From Chondrilla cf. caribensis (Eukaryota; Porifera; Demospongiae; Chondrillida; Chondrillidae), in NCBI GenBank assembly GCA_964020155.1, contig OZ026547.1, positions 4,719,509 to 4,783,508 on the forward strand: a stretch of 64,000 nt of DNA, given 5' to 3'. Shown here piece by piece: positions 1 to 14,294 of the stretch. Below the pieces are notes generated by a model, which saw only the letters and a program-made list of their open reading frames with translations, was not told where the DNA came from and made no database searches. Position numbers and translations under genes: made by a program. Numbering within the stretch: position 1 is the first letter of the stretch; every line of letters begins with the position of its first letter.

Positions 1-238
1 TGTTTCCTGTTTCTTACATGTTGTACAGATATGGGTGTTTCCTGTTTGTTACATGTTGTACAGATATGGGTGTTTCCTGTTTGTTACATGTTGTACAGAT
101 CAAAATGTTTCCTGTTTGTTACATGTTGTACAGATATGGGTGTTTCCTGTTTGTTACATGTTGTACAGATTAAAGTGTTTCCGAACTGTTCTTTATTGTA
201 CAGATTTAAGTATTTCTTGTGTGTTCCTTGTTTTACAG
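1..238 (+). repeat. 35-bp minisatellite, copy 1
   Basis: Tandem units of about 35 bp built on TGTTTCCTGTTTGTTACATG followed by TTGTACAGATATGGG. The first five or so are near-identical and the last two diverge. Every unit ends in a pyrimidine-rich stretch plus TTGTACAG, and the last one is the 3' splice acceptor of the exon at 239-320. The array therefore looks like tandem copies of that acceptor region. It begins before the window edge. The same array sits at 33478-33837 and 42555-42703, each time directly before the homologous exon. Confidence 0.9.
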
Positions 239-320
239 ATCTGGGTGTTTGGAGTGAAGCTTCACAAGACATCCAGAGTTTTCTTTTGCAACATTCCAGG
301 GAGTTGTTGGTTGCTGGAGT
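239..320 (+). pseudogene. WDFY3-like exon fragment (VWSEASQDIQ), copy 1
   Basis: Exon-like segment between TTTTACAG and GTATGT. It reads LGVWSEASQDIQSFLLQ and then HSRELLVAGV. Paralogous exons are at 33838-33918 and 42704-42785. The pattern W-x-x-A-x-x-D-x-Q-x-x-L-x-x-H-F resembles the region of WDFY3/ALFY-type BEACH proteins that precedes an armadillo-like helix. The exon itself is open, but the next exon (1276-1437) is frameshifted, so I treat the copy as part of a pseudogene. The WDFY3 assignment is from memory of the family. Confidence 0.5.
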
Positions 321-1275
321 GTATGTGCACATGTGCCCACAAGCTGTTCATGTTTGTGTGTATGTATACATAATATGTGTGTTTATGTTTTATATAGAAC
401 GTATGTATGCATACAATACATATCAAAGTATTATGTGTGTATGTCTGTTCGTGTTATATAGTATGTTAAACTATATGTATGTATAAATTGTATGCAGTAC
501 ATATTAAATTGCATATTATGTTTGTATGTACACCTGTAAGTGTTGTATTGTATGTATGTATGGATGGATGGATACTTTTTATTCAGTGTATTTCAAATAT
601 ATATCTTGTGTGTATGAGATGTACATGTTATATAGTATGTTAGAGACATCCTGGTGTGCATAGTGGATGATAGACACTTTATACGGTTAATATGCGCATA
701 GTCCAATACAACATTTTTATATGGGATAGAAATGTGTTTATCAATTTCCTGCTTTGTTCTTACTCAGTTAATCCTAAAATGAAACCTGTCTGGTGACCAC
801 TGCTGTATCACTGACCTGTGCTACATGGCTTATGTACACACAGACTTCTCTTTGATCCTCCCCTCAACCAACAAATGTACGTATGTGTACGTATAGGTTA
901 ACACTGAAATCAGCCAATGTGCTACAGTAACAGTACTTGTATCCTAGTTGAGGGGTAGATCAAGGGAAACCTGAGCATACATAATCCATGTAGCACAGGT
1001 CAGCGGTACAGCACAGGTCTGTATGTGTAACTCTTATACAGTGTGTATTGAATTACAGTGAATTCTCGTTGATCCGCCACCGCTTTATCCTCCAAATCTT
1101 TTAATCCACCACAATTTTCCAGTACCAATATATTGTACAAGTACCAATGAATATCCAGTTAGTCCGCCATATTCTTTGAAGACGAATTGCGGCAGATTAA
1201 TGGGAATTCACTGTATATGTCTATATATATATCTGTATGTCTGTGTGTCTTATGCACTTGTGTGTGGTTTGTTAG
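321..1275 (+). other. Intron-like non-coding DNA of the WDFY3-like copy 1
   Basis: AT-rich sequence with no credible ORF. It contains a short GGAT run near 560-571 and segments such as 800-1020 that recur at 25740-25960, 34395-34620 and 43230-43340. It matches 33919-34885 along its whole length, so it belongs to the duplicated block. Stretches around 1060-1200, similar to 26000-26180, look like an older dispersed repeat. Confidence 0.6.
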
Positions 1276-1437
1276 GAATGAATGCAGGAATGTCAAGATG
1301 ATGAACAAGATGCGTTTGGTGTCCACAATGCTCCACCATCTGCAAGATGCCGACCAGGAGGAGAAGAGGAAGAAGGACATTATTTTGTGAAACTTTGGCT
1401 CTGTTGTTTAGGTGTTGTTTGAACGAGCAAGATTTGA
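1276..1437 (+). pseudogene. WDFY3-like exon fragment (RNECRN...), copy 1
   Basis: Begins after GTTTGTTAG and reads NECRNVKMMNKMRLVSTMLH, then HLQDADQEEKRKKD. It is then frameshifted at about 1378-1388 relative to the copy at 26242-26400, which continues ICDTLALLFRCCLNEKDL. The shift creates a TGA. Copy 3 at 34886 carries the same lesion, so copies 1 and 3 share a broken ancestor. Confidence 0.55.
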
Positions 1438-1600
1438 ATTGTGTGTGTGTGTGCATGTGTGCATGTGTGCATGCGTGCGTGCATGTGTGTTTGTACATGT
1501 GCATATGTATGGTGTGTGTGTTTGTGTGTGTTGGTGTACATGTGCGTGTGCATGTGCATGTGCGGTGTGTGGTGTGGTGTGTGTATGTGTGCTTGTTAGC
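1438..1600. repeat. Degenerate (TG)n microsatellite
   Basis: Mixed TG, TGCA and GTGC runs directly after the WDFY3-like exon. The orthologous run in the duplicate is at 35050-35240. Long Cys-Val or His-Thr translations of this tract are artefacts. Confidence 0.9.
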
Positions 1601-1727
1601 ACACATGTTGTGTTTATGTGTAGTCCTGAATACCATACATATTGTAACATGGTATAACTTGGTATAACATAGTATAACATAGTATAACATAGTATTCCAC
1701 ATTATGTACATCTCTGATGTTTACCAG

Positions 1728-1780
1728 CCTCCTACCTCATCAGAATGGAGCAGTACACACAGTACTTCATAAATCTCTAC
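1728..1780 (+). pseudogene. BEACH-domain exon fragment (SYLIRMEQYTQYF), copy 1
   Basis: Follows TTTACCAG and reads SYLIRMEQYTQYFINL before a GTTTGAGG donor. The same exon is longer at 27388-27497, where HFHYRIHYCSSMTVVSYLIR is visible, and recurs at 35372-35424. BEACH domains of WDFY3-type proteins carry H-Y-G-T-H-Y-S-S-A-M-x-V-x-S-Y-L-x-R-M-E-P at this position. The 5' part of the exon and three upstream exons are missing here. Confidence 0.55.
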
Positions 1781-2454
1781 GTTTGAGGATTATTGTGCAT
1801 ACATAGCTGCATATTTCTTGTATAAATTCATGTTGAATTGGAAATGTGTATGTTGTATTTTATGCAAAAGCTAGAATGAGATACAATATAATATAAATAA
1901 TGGAAAATCATCAATGTGAAAAACTACAAAGGATCCTTCAAATTGCCTTTTGTCCTGTATCAAATGTTCTTATCTTATATAATATTATTATTCTTTTCAG
2001 GACTTGGTAGTATAGTGTGTATACACTAATACAACAAACTGAACACAGTTGAAGAAGTGCTTTATGATGAAGCAATTTGTCTCAAGGGTGTTCGTCGGAA
2101 AGAGTTTCTACTGTCTCTACTGTACAGCATATAAATAATTATTATAGATTCGTAATAATTTAATACTTATTGTAATCAAATTACTTGTTACATTATACTT
2201 GACCTCACTGAGACTAATTGTCCATTTGTGGTAATAACAAAACTTTGTGGTAGACACTAGTTGTCCACAACAATTTATAAACATCATTTCCATGGTTTCT
2301 GTGGTTCGTTATGGATTCCTATACCACGCCTATTATATTGTACTGTGTGTGAAGATTGGTATGCCCGCACACATGCACGCATGCATGTACGCACACACAA
2401 ACACGCACAAACACACACACATGCACACACTCACACGTACACACATGCACACAC

Positions 2455-2487
<33 letters not shown>

Positions 2488-4560
2488 TGCAGACATATGT
2501 ACACACATTTACGCACGCAGTGTGTACTGGCCAGGAGTGTATACTAACCCAGGTACTTTCTAAGCAAGTTGCACTGTAGTTTTAACATGTAAATTTATGT
2601 GTACCAATTGAAATTGAATTTTAGAAGACATTCAGAATTTCAGGAAGACAAAACTTCTACAAATCTGTTTTGTTCTGTGGTTTTATGGTGTTTTCCTTTG
2701 ATATATCGCACATGCTGAAATGTACGTATGTACAGTTGTTTGAGAAGGATTTCTGTATTGGTGGTTGTTGTAGATAGAATTACAATAGGAAAAGAAGAAT
2801 TTTTTAAAAGCCACCAACCTTCTTAATAAGTGCATATTGTATCTCCAGCTGCACTGTCACTTCTTAGTAAAAAATAATAACAATAACATGTATTGTTAAG
2901 TGTGTTTTTTGTGTGTGTTGGTGGTTTCATTATAATATATAATATTATAATATGATAGTGTGTGACCTTGAAAATTCTTTCATTTGCGAATCTTTTTAGT
3001 ATAATATTATATACATATGGTTGCATGGTAAAGTATCGGTACAATTTTTATTATAGTAATAGTTTTCTATATGCTATAATATATATTATAATATATTATG
3101 CATAGTATCCTCTTCTTATATAGTAGTAAAATATTATGAACACGTTAAACATAGTACATTATCATTCCCGCTCATGGTATCGACTATACCCCTATTTGTA
3201 TTAGACCTATTTAAAAAAGTGGATAATATTGCCATAGTGATTGTGTGTATAAATATTGGTGTAGTGATTGTGTCTGTCAATATTGGTGTACAGTATTATT
3301 CAAGTTTGTTCCATTATGGTCATACCATAAGAGTTATGGCCACATACCATTGCACACTTCAACACATCTTACACCTCACACTGCCAGCCACAGTAGCTTC
3401 ACAACTCCAAAGTGTCATTAGGGAATGTTGCTGCTCCTCGCTCTCCTTGTGTTGAACTTCAGACAGATTTAAGGAAAGTGCCTGTTGTTGGATCAACCAT
3501 GAAATTATAATGTCGTAATATTAATCTTTCCAGTGTGACCATATTTGAACAACTGTGCATGTGCATGCTAATTTTCTGTACATTGTGTGTGTGATTGATG
3601 TCTGTTGTACATATCACTGCCTAATAAGCCAGTGAAGGGTAGATAAATTTTATTTGAGATGAGTATTATACCCTCTAGCAGTAATAAACCAAGCTAGGGG
3701 ATGTATCCATATGCATATAAAATCATGCATGCTTAGAAGTACACACATACTATTGTTCAATGCAGATGCTACATAGCTTTAATTGTGCCGTGATATTGGA
3801 CGTATGTGGTGTTTGTATTCCAAACATTATGTATTTATTGAAGGGACTTGAGTTCAGTGCACATTGGGCCGGATGATTGGGATCCAGATAGAACTGCAGT
3901 CAATGCTGGAGAAACAGCACACTTAGGTCTATATGTAGAAGTCTTGGAATAGTTGAGGAGAAGGGTTTAAATTCATAGACACAGAGCTATAATATGGTAT
4001 AATTATGATTGCAATTGGAGATACAACACTATATTATTATAAATAATTATACAATATAATATGTATCAACCAATGAAAGTTTGAAAAATGCAAGATTTGG
4101 AGAAAGGCCAGGGGTCATCCCCTGTTCATTCAAGCCTTGGGGATATAAGGATAAAATGCTGGTATAGCCTGGGAATGATTGGTAGGTGAGCATGACCCCA
4201 AATGCAGCAGAAATAAAGACTGAGTGTGTATGTACATGCATGTATAATTGAATGCATGTGTTCAAAAGACGAATACATACAAGTTGTGATACAACTGGTC
4301 ATTAGAGACGTTTGATGATACAATTCTCTCCCTGGTGTCTGGAATATATGTGATATATATGCACAGTCTTCTACATCAACCGGAAGTAATAACAGCACTT
4401 TAGAATGAATATCTTGTGCAATGATTGTCAAATCATAGCACATTGATAACGTCATCAAAATGGCTGCAGAATATATTCTTCGTAAATCTTGTTCTTCGTT
4501 CACCTTGTAAATCGGACTGTCTCGTTCGACTGTCTTGTGCCTTCGTAGTAGAGGTTTAAT
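1781..4560. other. Duplicated non-coding segment
   Basis: No gene found. It holds a (CA)n tract (2390-2515), AT-rich DNA, and a segment at 3240-3960 that recurs at 20480-21120 and 36530-37150. In the 20.9-kb copy that segment has a short open frame ending LKGLEFSAHGPNDWDPDGT, which is broken here. Nearly the whole stretch matches 35425-37705. Confidence 0.6.
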
Positions 4561-4563
4561 GCC

Positions 4564-4605
4564 ATGGCGTCACTTCTGAGGTCTTTTCTCCACGGAAGCC
4601 ATCAG
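4564..4605 (+). CDS. Possible first coding exon (MASLLRSFLHGSHQ)
   Basis: ATG in the context GCCATGG opens 14 codons, MASLLRSFLHGSHQ, and ends exactly at a good donor, CAG|GTAAGAC. The 200 bases around it are richer in CpG than their surroundings, as at a promoter. I find no following exon. In the duplicate (37709-37711) the ATG has become ATA and the exon is otherwise preserved. This may be the first exon of the ancestral WDFY3-like gene or of another gene, or it may be chance. Confidence 0.25.
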
Positions 4606-5642
4606 GTAAGACTTACTCAATAAGACAAGTATTTTCGAACAGTGCCTAATTCCGAACAGTTGGTCTCTCACCGTATTATTTTCAAGAAACTATCTTTTAT
4701 AGCTCATATTCTTAATCCTTACACACACCAGGTGAGATACGTCATTCTTTGATCTGCCCATTATTGATCGGATTAGGTGGAAAATCGACATGTTCGGAAT
4801 TAACGACTGTTCGTAATTACCCCGCCTACCTTAAGTTTATGTTGCCTCATCCGAAATTCACTCGGATACTCGTACGGTAACTTAGACCAAATCTCTGATG
4901 TTGTCAATATTGTTATTTTACTTGCATGTTCGGTAGGTCGATCAATGCGACATCGTCTTTGCAATTGTCGCTTTTGTACCTTAAATGGTAAAAGGGAAGG
5001 TTACGTAACACGGAGGAATAGAGTTCTTCTCTAATGGTGACGTCGTCACGTCTGAATTTCTTGCGAGTTCACCTCACGATTCCCTCCTCAAAAGCGCGAT
5101 TCAACAGATCCAGGTCCTACTCAACAATTCAGCACATTGTAGAATGCACCTGACACATGCACACGCACACATGCACATTTACTGTCATGTGATAGTGTGT
5201 GCAGTACAGTATAGAGCTGGTGGTGCGACAGTCACATGATGAATGTATATGTTTGATGGGTGTCATAATCACATGACCATTGCTTGATTATATCATGTGG
5301 TACAGGCTGTATCCTCTTCCTGTCAACAGTACTTCCAGGATCCTGCTGTAAAGTCACTGGTGTATAAAGTTCATTTTGTGTACATGTGACCTTTTAACAT
5401 GATGTACTGTTACACTGTACAATGTGAGGTGAAGATATCTTCATTATAATTAGTTATACACTTAATATTTATTAATGTATCCAATCATGTTTAGTGATAA
5501 GATGCGAATTTGTATTGACTATTATTATTGTAGCATCAAACATGTTTACAATCTAACTGAGTGTTCATGGCCTAGTGAATTGTATGTGTTTCTCAAGTTC
5601 CTAGTTCACACACTACTAGTGAGTATAATGTTGTTTGATGCA
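4606..5642. other. Intergenic DNA 3' of the first FReD gene
   Basis: No ORF. Repeated TCACATGA/TCATGTGA motifs lie at 5228-5276. From about 5390 the sequence is the conserved 3' flank found after every FReD exon 2 (TTATTATTGTAGCATCAA, GTGAATTGTATGTGTTTCTC), which probably includes the 3' UTR. Confidence 0.6.
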
Positions 5643-6353
5643 TTAGTCTCTGGAACGAAGCTTCATTTCACTACACTTGAGAGTGGAGGAGAATGTGTGC
5701 CAACGATACATGTAATCATTGTAGTTGTATGGTCTGTTGAGTACTGCACATTCACAGTTGTTGTACCACCATCCTGCCCTGTGGTACTGAGCACAGTTTC
5801 CTGACCAGTTATCATTATCCCTATCAGGTGTTGAGAATGGCATACCAACAAGGTTACCACCTTACCCACATACCCCCTTCATCCCATGACCAGCTGTTCC
5901 AGTGTATGCTCCAAGACGAAGCTTGTACTTGGTCCTCTTACTCTCTAAAGCGAAATAGTCATAAATGGCATGAGCCTTTCTTCCCGTGTTATCCCCCTTA
6001 TCGATCCTGAGTTCGGCACGACAAGTAGCAAAGGTGAGACAGTGGATCTTCTCATTTCCCAACCAGAACTCCCACTTCAAGTTCCCAAACCCATTTTTGT
6101 ATTCCTCCCAATTCCTATTGAAGTTTTCCTGTCCATTTCTCCTCCTCTGGAACACGATCCACTGTCCATTGCGCATGTCACAGTAGACTTGGAAGGGCTT
6201 CATACATCCAGGGTCAATGGTGTAGACTCCATCTTGGGTACATCCTCTCTGATAGACCTCCTTACAGTCACGAGGTATGGGGTTTCCAGGGTTACCTGTA
6301 GCAATGATCCAATTCCATCCTCAAGTAACCAGTATGTATGTACACATAGTATA

Positions 6354-7705
<1,352 letters not shown>

Positions 7706-7903
7706 ACTGTGCGTTTGTGGTGTGTGTTCCAGCTAGGATGAATCCAATAGTGAGGATGACTGGTGTGAGTAAATTCTCCATTGTCATCTTGTGTCAGTAG
7801 TTGAAGTAACTGCAGTGACCTCCAATGCAGGTTGATATCTTGTCCACTTGTTGTCTTTCTCCCTTTGAGCTGTTTGTGTTGTTGTAGGTGATCACTTCTC
7901 TTC

Positions 7904-7910
7904 TTTTATA
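7904..7910 (-). promoter_or_regulatory. TATA box, FReD gene 1
   Basis: TATAAAA on the minus strand, about 117 bases before the ATG at 7787, within the conserved GCTATAAAAGAAGAGAAGTG block of type-A genes. The position fits a 5' UTR of roughly 90 bases. Confidence 0.7.
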
Positions 7911-8332
7911 GCTTAATGAAATTAAATTAATTAAATGAGTTTATTTTGTCCTGTGACAATGACATGACCATAGTTTGATGGTACCTCATGACAAATCACT
8001 TGACTGACGTATAGTACTGGAAATTTCCCCCGTACTTCCTGTTGTAAGGTCACATGTGTATAATGTTCACTGTATGTACATGTGACCTTTCAACATCATG
8101 TACTGTTACACTGTACAATGTGATGTGAAGATTTGTTCATTATAATTAGTTATACAGTAGATATTTCTTCATTGCATCATGCATAGCGATAAGATTTGAA
8201 CTTGAAGTGAATATTATTATTGTAGCATCAATCATGTTTACAATCTAATTGAGTGCTCATGACCTATTGAATTGTGTGTTTTTCAAGTTAATAGTTCACA
8301 CACAACTAGTGAGTATAGCGTTGTTTGCTATG

Positions 8333-9201
8333 TTAGTCTCTGGAACGAAGCTTCATTTCAGTACACTTGAGAGCATTGGAGAATGTATTCCATTTACGCA
8401 TGTAACCATTGTGGTTATATGGTCTGTTCAGTATTGAACAGTAACAGTCGTTATGCCACCATCCTGCATTGTGGTACCTTGCACAGTTTCCTGACCAGTT
8501 ATCATTATCCCTGTCATGTGTTGAGAATGGCATACCATCATGTATATTAGATACACAAGCCCTCATTCCGTCACCGGCTGTTCCGCTGTATGCTCCAAGA
8601 TCTAGTCTGTACTTGTTGGCAGCATTGTGAACAGCAATGGAGCTGTAGATGGCATATTTGTGTATTTCTTTGTAGTCGGTCATGTCAATTCTCAACTCGG
8701 CAGCACAAACACTGAATGTCAAGCAGTTGATCTTCTTCAATCCAAGCCAATGTTCGTACAGTGGATCTCCAAATCCTGCTTCATAATTGGTCCAGTTACG
8801 ATTGAAGTCCAATTGAGCATGTCTTCTTCTTTGGAACACGATCCATTGTCCATTTATCATGTCACAAAATACTTCGAATGGTTTGGTATTGGGACAGTTT
8901 GGTGCAATAGTGTAGACTCTATCTTGAGTACATCCTCTCTGATAGACCTCCTTACAGTCCCGAGGTATGGTATTCCCAGATGGTGTACCTGAGAATGAAG
9001 TGAATACACTAACCTGACCAGTACATGTAGTTGTTGCATGATATTTCTAGTCTGTAGTCCTAGTAGCTATCTATCCCAGTGTCCTAGTGTGTAGTGTATA
9101 ATAGTATGATTGAACTCACATTGTGCATTTGTTGTGTGTGTTCCAGCTAGGATGAATCCAATAGTGAGGATGACTGGTGTGAGTAAATTCTCCATTGTCA
9201 T
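8333..9201 (-). CDS. FReD gene 2 (type A signal, A' domain), intact
   Basis: Intact two-exon gene of 245 codons. Exon 1 is 9201-9120 (MTMENLLTPVILTIGFILAG). Exon 2 is 8988-8333. The 131-bp intron is the shortest in the array and lacks the TG tract. The phase-1 junction makes C-TPSGNTIPRDCK. The A' domain differs from A by APNCPNTKPFEVFCD and by FQRRRHAQLDFNRNW in place of NGQENFNRNW. It keeps STHDRDND, where most copies have STPDRDND, then NWSGNCARYHNAGWWHNDC and the end MKLRSRD. The product should be secreted and almost entirely one FReD (about 217 residues), like small ficolin or tachylectin-type proteins without a collagen stalk. Confidence 0.9.
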
Positions 9202-9317
9202 CTTGTGTCAGTAGTTGAAGTAACTGCAGTGACCTCCAATGCAGGTTGATATCTTGTCCACTTGATGTCTTTCTTCTTTTGAGCTGTTTGTGTTGTTGTA
9301 GATGGTCACTTATCTTC

Positions 9318-9324
9318 TTTTATA
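9318..9324 (-). promoter_or_regulatory. TATA box, FReD gene 2
   Basis: TATAAAA about 117 bases before the ATG at 9201, at the same spacing as in FReD gene 1. The 5' UTR matches the other type-A genes. Confidence 0.7.
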
Positions 9325-10671
9325 GCCTTCTCCAAAGGAAGTGTGAGTGTCTGTGGCTGAATTACGTGGTTGCCTATATACAAGTGTAGTAGCGTGTAGA
9401 ATTACTGCGGTCAATGTCAACATTTTTGTAAAAGTGTTGTTGTAAGTTTTCGTAATATGATATACATTTTTGCAGTGATCACGAATCTTCTGTACGTATA
9501 TCATTACACTGAGGACTCTTTCTTACCATTTATGGCATTAATAGAACTTTGTGGTAGATACCAGTTGTCCACAACAATTTCACATATCACTTACCTGGTT
9601 TCCAAGAACCTGTATGTACTATTGAGTACATATTCATTCACATATACAGGTACACACACAGCAGTTGGCTGACAGATCCAGCATGGTAGGACCTGCAGTT
9701 GTCTTGGGGCCAGCAGTTCTACAAACACCACTCCTGGTAGTCCATCCTCCCCCACTCATCCAACACAGTGTGAGGGGGGTTAACAGGACTCACAGGACCA
9801 CCTAGGGTGGATGAAGCAGGGACCACTCAGTGTTATGACACATCATTTGTAGTTGTTGAACCACTAATAGGTGCTGCTAGTAGGTACTGGACCACTAGTA
9901 GGTGCTGGACCACTAGTAGATGTATGTTGCAAATACGAAGCTGTTTTTATGCTAATACCCTAAATGTACAGTAGCTGTCAGTTAGGAAATAACTCGGTAT
10001 ACTATCCTTAGCGATTTATGGTTCATGATAGGTTCACTGCTGTTGTGGTAGGTTAATGGAGGTTGAATACTAAACATTGGTTCTTGTGGTACATGATGGT
10101 TTGTTTCGGTCCCTTTAGTTGCAAGAGTGTTAGTATGTTGTGAGGTCAAGTGTGTTGTTTGTTTGTTGTGTGCATAGTGTCAGGTAACCTTATAACTTCA
10201 AGCTAGTACTTTTGCTAGAAAGGGGAAGTGTCCAGTCATGTGACAGTGTGTATACAGTACAGTATAGAGTTATCGGGTGTCATGGGACAGTCACATGACT
10301 AATGTATAGGTTTGATGGGTGTTATGTGACAGTCATACGACCAATATATGTATATACATTTATAAAGCACACTGTAGTATAAGTAGTATAATCTGATATA
10401 CCCTACTGTACTTGTGACCTTTTAACATCATGTACTGTTACGTTCAACTTGTGTAATGTGATGGGAAGGTATCTTCATTATATTTAGTTAAACACTAAAT
10501 ATTTTTCATCTCATCATGCATAGTAGTAAGATTTGAAGTGAATATTATTATTGTAGCATCAACCATGTTTACAATCTACCTGAGTGTTCATGACCTAGTG
10601 AATTGTATGACATTGTGTTTCTCAAGTTCCTGGTTCACACACTACTAGTGAGTATAATGTTGTTTGATGTG
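9325..10671. other. Intergenic DNA between FReD genes 2 and 3
   Basis: No supported gene. It holds a short direct repeat around 9845-9925 (TAGTAGGTGCTGGACCAC, two or three units), a copy of the GTAGAYACYAGTTGTCCACAAC segment at about 9555, a cluster of TCATGTGACAGT motifs at 10232-10340, and the conserved FReD 3' flank from about 10420. Confidence 0.6.
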
Positions 10672-11318
10672 TTAGTCTCTGGAACGAAGCTTCATTTCAC
10701 TACACTTGAGATATCTGGAGAATGTGTGCCAGCGGTTTATGTAATCGTTGTTGTATGGTCTGTTCAGTATTGAACACCAACACTGATTGTGCCACCATCC
10801 TGCACTGCTGTACTGAGCACAGTTTCCTGAATATCTATCATTATCCCTGTCAGGTGTTGAGAATGGCATGCCATCATTGTTATAAGTTGACCCACAAGTC
10901 CTCATCCCATCACCATCTGTTCCAGTGTAATTTCAGAGACTAAGCTTGTACTTGGTCTGCTCACTCTCTAAAGCAAAGTAGTCATAAATGGCATGAGCCT
11001 TTCTTCCCGTGTTATCCCCCATATCGATCCTGAGTTCAGTACGGCAAGTAGCAAAGGTGAGACAGTGGATCTTCTCATTTCCCAGCCAGAACTCCCACTT
11101 CAAGTTCCCAAACCCATTTTTGTATTCCTCCCAATTTCTGTTGAAGTTTTCCTGTCCATTTCTCCTTCTCTGGAACACGATCCACTGTCCATTGCGCATG
11201 TCACAGTAGACTTGGAAGGGCTTCATACATCCAGGGTCAATAGTGTACACTCCATCTTGAGTACATCCTCTCTGATAGACCTCCTTACAGTCACGAGGTA
11301 TGGGGTTTCCAGGGTTAC

Positions 11319-12793
<1,475 letters not shown>

Positions 12794-12991
12794 ATTGTGC
12801 ATTCGTGGTGTGTGTTCCAGCTAGGATGAATTCAATAGTGAGGATGACTGGTGTGAGTAAATTCTCCATTGTCATCTTGTGTCAGTAGTTGAAGTAACTG
12901 CAGTGCCCTCCAATGCAGGTTGATATCTTGTCCACTTGTTGTCTTTCTCCCTTTGAGCTGTTTGTGTTGTTGTAGGTGGTCACTTCTCTTC

Positions 12992-12998
12992 TTTTATA
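12992..12998 (-). promoter_or_regulatory. TATA box, FReD gene 3
   Basis: TATAAAA in GGCTATAAAAGAAGAGAAGT, about 117 bases before the ATG at 12875. Confidence 0.7.
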
Positions 12999-14294
12999 GC
13001 CAAAACCCCTACATAAGTGTGTGGGCGTCAGAGTCATTAGGAGACCATAATTGAATAACGCCTATTATAAAATAGTTCCTCTGACTCCCTTTTATGGTCA
13101 TCTATATGATGACATCATTTTGAGCTATATTTAGATATCATAGGATTTCTTCTTAACTAGTACAGGCAACAATACCCTCCTATAGTATTAATCACAATAT
13201 TAATATGATCATCTATTGCAGTATGTCTTTATCAATAATCTCATGCACCTTCAATCTATCATAGACTTATTGAAAGTTCACACAGGCCCAATCACTTCCA
13301 AGTTGTGAAAATGGCAACTTAGAAGAAACGGATACATTTTACTCATTCAATTGTACAATGACAGCAGTGCACATTATATTAATGCTGTCATGTTCAGCTA
13401 TAGATGATGTATACCTCTGTATTGTCTGTGTTTGAACACTGTTCTGATGTGCTTGACTGAGGTGGTGCAGGCTAAGTTGACTGAAACATCCTTTTGTCTC
13501 CCTGACCAATACATACTGTACTGCTACACCCCTGATTTGTGTATTTGTATGGTAGTGTCGTTTTCATGCTGACATGTATTTCAAAACGAAATATAACTGT
13601 CCTTGAGGTGTGTGTGGTCAACTCAACTGTTGGTACTTCGAACTACTATATAATTGGAATAAGTGTACTCAGTCTGATTGATTGTTATGGATTGTTGTGT
13701 CTCAAAGGTGATTGAAAGGAACAGAAACTGGTTATGCCTCATGAAGGAACATTGTTGATGATTTTTCTAAATTAAATGATTGAACTTTAGTGAAAATGTC
13801 GTCAGTCTTCTGAAATACACGATTGTTAAATAATTTTTTTTCTATTTATTGAGAGGTGGTGTCTGGATGTGATTGAAATAACAAGTGATTCTGAACCTTT
13901 CAAGTCATCATCTCACCTCAGTTGAACCTGACATATCAATCACCATTAATGGGAATAACAACCATAGTACCTTAAACATGTAAAAATAAATATTATCCCT
14001 GTTTCCAGCTGTTGCATATTCATGCTATCTCATGAGCACACCAATGAGCACCTGTGTACCTTTCATGCTGCAATTGTACATGTGTACATACCGTACATGT
14101 GTATGTGCATACATTGTACATGTGAACATACAGTAAATGTGTATGTACATGCATTGTACATGTGTACATACAGTACATGTATGTACATACATTGTAGTAT
14201 TTATGTATTCAACCATTTTTGGTGGGAAATGGGGGAAGATCAGTAATAGTGCTTTATCTTTGAGACTCTTTTTGAATTCTTTGCGATTGCATAT
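12999..14294. other. Intergenic DNA
   Basis: No gene recognised. At 14080-14200 there is a short array of near-palindromic TGTACATGTGTACATACAGT units. Confidence 0.55.

Larger units (their letters stand above)
1..4610. repeat. Segmental duplication, left copy (partner 33600-37755)
   Basis: Order and sequence are shared with 33600-37755: 35-bp minisatellite, VWSEASQDIQ exon, RNECRN exon, TG tract, SYLIRM exon, the CA tract after TGGTAGACACTAGTTGTCC, the LKGLEF segment and the CTGAGGTCTTTTCTCCACGG exon-like end. By eye identity is high, broken by indels and by repeat-length changes that make the right copy about 450 bp shorter. Confidence 0.85.

Noticed and set aside
5862..5864. Possible small intron removing the TAA in FReD gene 1
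   Set aside because: Nearby GTATGT and AG pairs would give an intron of only a few tens of bases and delete residues present in every paralogue.
10933..10935. TGA read as selenocysteine in FReD gene 3
   Set aside because: Paralogues have Gly at this codon, no selenium-related family is involved, and a neighbouring residue also changed; a nonsense mutation is simpler.
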